NCBI RefSeq assembly: GCF_949987515.2 | Contig: NC_082687.1 | Coordinates: 118,215,838-118,279,837 of the forward strand | DNA length: 64,000 nucleotides | Direction: 5' to 3' | From: Delphinus delphis | Lineage: Eukaryota > Chordata > Mammalia > Artiodactyla > Delphinidae | In this document: positions 61,745-64,000 of the stretch, in pieces | Numbering within the stretch: the stretch's first letter is position 1 | Layout: every line of letters begins with the position of its first letter | The notes under the pieces: model-generated | The model's database searches: none | Told to the model about the DNA's origin: nothing | Seen by the model: only the letters and a program-made list of their open reading frames with translations | Program-made: the position numbers and the translations under genes

Positions 61745-63640
61745 ATATTCAGTCATTCAAAAAATATTTTTGAGCACCTAAGTCCCAGGTACTGTTTTAG
61801 GTACTGGAAAAACAGAAGAGAACAAAGTAAATAAATAACTTTTTGTTCCTGGGATTTACATTCCAGAAGGGAAGACAGTCAAAAAATGAGGTGAATTACT
61901 AAAACATATATGTTAGATAATAAGTCCTTACAAGGAAAACAAGCTAGGAAGGGGAACATGAACTTGTGGGGAAGGGGAATTGACATTGGAGATAGGGTGG
62001 CTATCTGTCTATCAAGGGAAAAGCATACAGAGAAGATGCTGAAGGAAGTGGGATAAGAAGTCATTTTTGAATATTTGTTGAAGGTTTTAGATCCCACGGG
62101 AAATGAGTGCTTGGAATGTTCAAATAGAAGCAAGAAACTTGAGTGTAGGGAACAGGCGAGGGGAAGCTGGCAGCAGGTGAGGTCTCAAGAGAGGTAGGCT
62201 GACAGACCACTCATGTAGACCTGGAGGAATTTTGGATTTTATTCTACATATAAGCAGAAGCCAGTTGAGTATTTTGAACAAGGAATTGGCAGGATTTAAT
62301 TTGTTTTTAAGGAATCTTTCTTATAGCTATGTAGAAAATAGCTTAATAAAAATAGATAAGATAATAATACTGACTGACATTTATATATTTCTTATTGTTT
62401 GTCACACTCTGTTCAAAGTGCTTGATCTATGTTGTTAAGTCCCAACAACAATCCGTGAGTTAGATACTATTATCTTCCTCCTTTTACTGGTGAGGAAACA
62501 CAGGTACGCGGTCATTAAGTAATTTGTCCAAGGCATACGGCAGGTAACTGGCTCATCTAGGATATAAATCCTTGCAATGCACTTTCAGAATCTGAGCTCT
62601 AGCCCGGAGCTCTCTTGGAGAGGTGACAGAGTGTGTGCAGGGCTATTAGTTTGCAATAGTCCGTGTAAGTGAGGTTGGTAATTTGGACAAGGGTTGTAAT
62701 GGTAGAGTTGTTGAGAAATTGCTGAATGTGAGAAGGGTTTGAAGGTAGAGCTGTCAGGATTTGCTGACAGATATGTGGGGAAAAAAGACTCATGGTCAAG
62801 GAAGACTGAGTATTTTAACAGTTAGGTAACTGAGGTTCCATTCACCAGGATATGGAGCATTGTGAAGGTAGGTTTGGCAGGAGTAAATCAAGATTTTGGT
62901 TTGAACATATTGCATTTTAGATGTCTGTTAAGCAGTCCAGTGGAAATACCACAGAAGAACTAGATATTGTTGAATTCTGGAATTTAAAATAGGTTAGGAA
63001 TGGGATACAAATTTTAGACACACAACGTATATTTGGTATGTAAAGCAGCTGAGGTGAATGAATTCAGCTAGGGCAAGTAGCGATAAAGAAGAGGTTTGAG
63101 CACTGAACCCTGCATCATTGCAACACATCAAAATCAAGATATTCAGAAAAGGAGGCCAGGAAGAGAGCCACCAGTCAAACGGGGAAAACTATGAGATCAT
63201 AGAGACTCAGAGGTCAATTAAAGTATGCTTCATGAAGGAAGGATTGATCAACAGAAAAAAAGTGCTTTTGAGGGATTGAAAGAGTTAAGGACTGAGAAGT
63301 TCTTATTGTATTTCAAAATATAGTCATGGGTCACATAGAAAAGAGCATTTTTAGTAGAGTGGTAGAATAGATTGAAAGAGAATGGGAGGAGAATAGTGGA
63401 TAGAGCAGAGTATAGGTAACTCTGTTGAGAGTTTTGCTCTAAAGAAGAGAAAAATACTGAAGGAATGGGAATGGTCCAGTAAGTGGATGACATTGCTGAT
63501 GTAAAAGAGTGATGCAATAATTGCAAAAGCAAAGATCATGAGTAGGAGAGAGGGTATGGGATCCAGTGCACAATGGAAGAATTGACCTTAAGAACAGAGA
63601 TAGTTTGTTCATTATAATCATATTTGGGAGTGGGAGAATA
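61745..63640 (+). repeat. Long ancient mammalian repeat, family unassigned
   Basis: Begins near 'tttgagcacctaagtccca' and proceeds through 'cattccagaagggaagacag', 'gaattttggattttattcta', 'gagctgtcaggatttgctga', 'attttagatgtctgttaagc' and 'tgagcactgaaccctgca'. This fixed order I remember from many mammalian loci. It appears interrupted at about 62375-62590 by a MIR-like element ('ttttactggtgaggaaaca', 'taatttgtccaaggcatacg'). No coding potential recognised. Confidence 0.5.
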
Positions 63641-63816
63641 TGGACGCTCCCTTTTATTTTCACCTATTTATTCAATAAAATAGAAATGTAAGGCACTCAG
63701 CTGAGAGTGATGAGCAGGAAGGATATTTTGCCTGTTTGAGGAGAGGAGAGAAGAGAATGGGTAAACCAGTTTCAGAGAGTGGGAGAAAGAATGGGCCAGT
63801 TAAAAATGGTAGGGCT

Positions 63817-64000
63817 GGGCTTCCCTGATGGCACAGTGGTTGAGAGTCCGCCTGCCGATGCAGGGGACACGGGTTCGTGCCCCGGTCCGGGAAGAACCCA
63901 CAAGCTGCAGAGCGGCTGGGCCCCTGAGTCATGGCCGCTGAGCCTGCGCATCCGGAGCCTGTGCTCCGCAACGGGAGAGGCCACACAGTGATAGGCCTGC
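63817..64000 (+). mobile_element. CHR-type SINE, cut by the window end
   Basis: Near-consensus short CHR unit starting 'gggcttccctgatggcacag', with B-box-like 'gggttcgtgcc' at about 63871. The A-tail lies beyond the window. Confidence 0.95.

Noticed and set aside
1..64000. CRISPR arrays, bacterial operons, phage or plasmid features, tRNA, rRNA and snRNA genes
   Set aside because: No regular spacer array, no prokaryotic gene density, and no full cloverleaf or snRNA core. The tRNA-like boxes present belong to SINEs.

Overview
This window looks like non-coding nuclear DNA from a whale or dolphin. The main evidence is a set of tRNA-derived SINEs of the CHR type, which carry a 'gggcttccctggtggcgcag' head, a B-box-like 'gggttcgtgcc' and an A-rich tail. 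They sit among L1 LINEs whose 3' ends are of the cetartiodactyl kind. I saw no ruminant BovB or Bov-A2, no primate Alu and no carnivore SINE. I recognise no host protein-coding exon, structural RNA gene, CRISPR array or bacterial-type feature. The long open frames are pieces of L1 ORF2, SINE read-through or simple-repeat frames.

Layout. 1-3.3 kb: a minus-strand L1 with a large internal deletion, next to an ancient minus-strand L1 that was hit by a CHR SINE. 7.0-8.4 kb: an ancient L1 interrupted by a Tigger-type DNA transposon. 9.8-12.5 kb: a MaLR-type LTR, a 135-bp L1 end, a CHR SINE, and two L1 3' ends lying tail to tail. 15.9-19.8 kb: an LTR-like fossil, a Tigger element with a decayed pogo-type transposase fragment, an L1 tail, a MIR, a 56-bp templated insertion and a long CHR SINE. 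21.5-27.7 kb: a full-length but dead L1 with a 14-bp target-site duplication. 31.0-31.7 kb: an inverted duplication with arms of about 213 bp around rearranged MLT1-like LTR pieces. 33-37.9 kb: a SINE with a long clean A-tail, a Tigger-related element and a 2-kb L1 with a 420-codon uninterrupted ORF2 stretch. 38.9-45 kb: ancient repeats, an L1 tail, a shortened CHR SINE, and a 2.1-kb L1 that split a MIR. 45-57 kb: mostly sequence I cannot assign, with one Tigger1-like element and one short SINE. 57.6-60.7 kb: a CT array, a CA array and a 113-bp-period minisatellite. 60.8-64 kb: an ancient L1-like ORF1 region, a long unassigned ancient repeat, and a CHR SINE cut by the window end.

No genes work together here. 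What can be read is a stratified record of insertions. Ancient MIR, L2, L1M, MaLR and Tigger copies are interrupted or flanked by younger L1 and CHR insertions with clear target-site duplications. The L1 copies supply the machinery that would have mobilised the SINEs; both full or partial RT regions were checked, and the one full-length copy is catalytically dead. The most unusual structures are two local rearrangements: the inverted duplication at 31 kb and the templated insertion at 19.1 kb. I found no convincing new biological system. Family names were assigned from remembered consensus sequences, without a database search.
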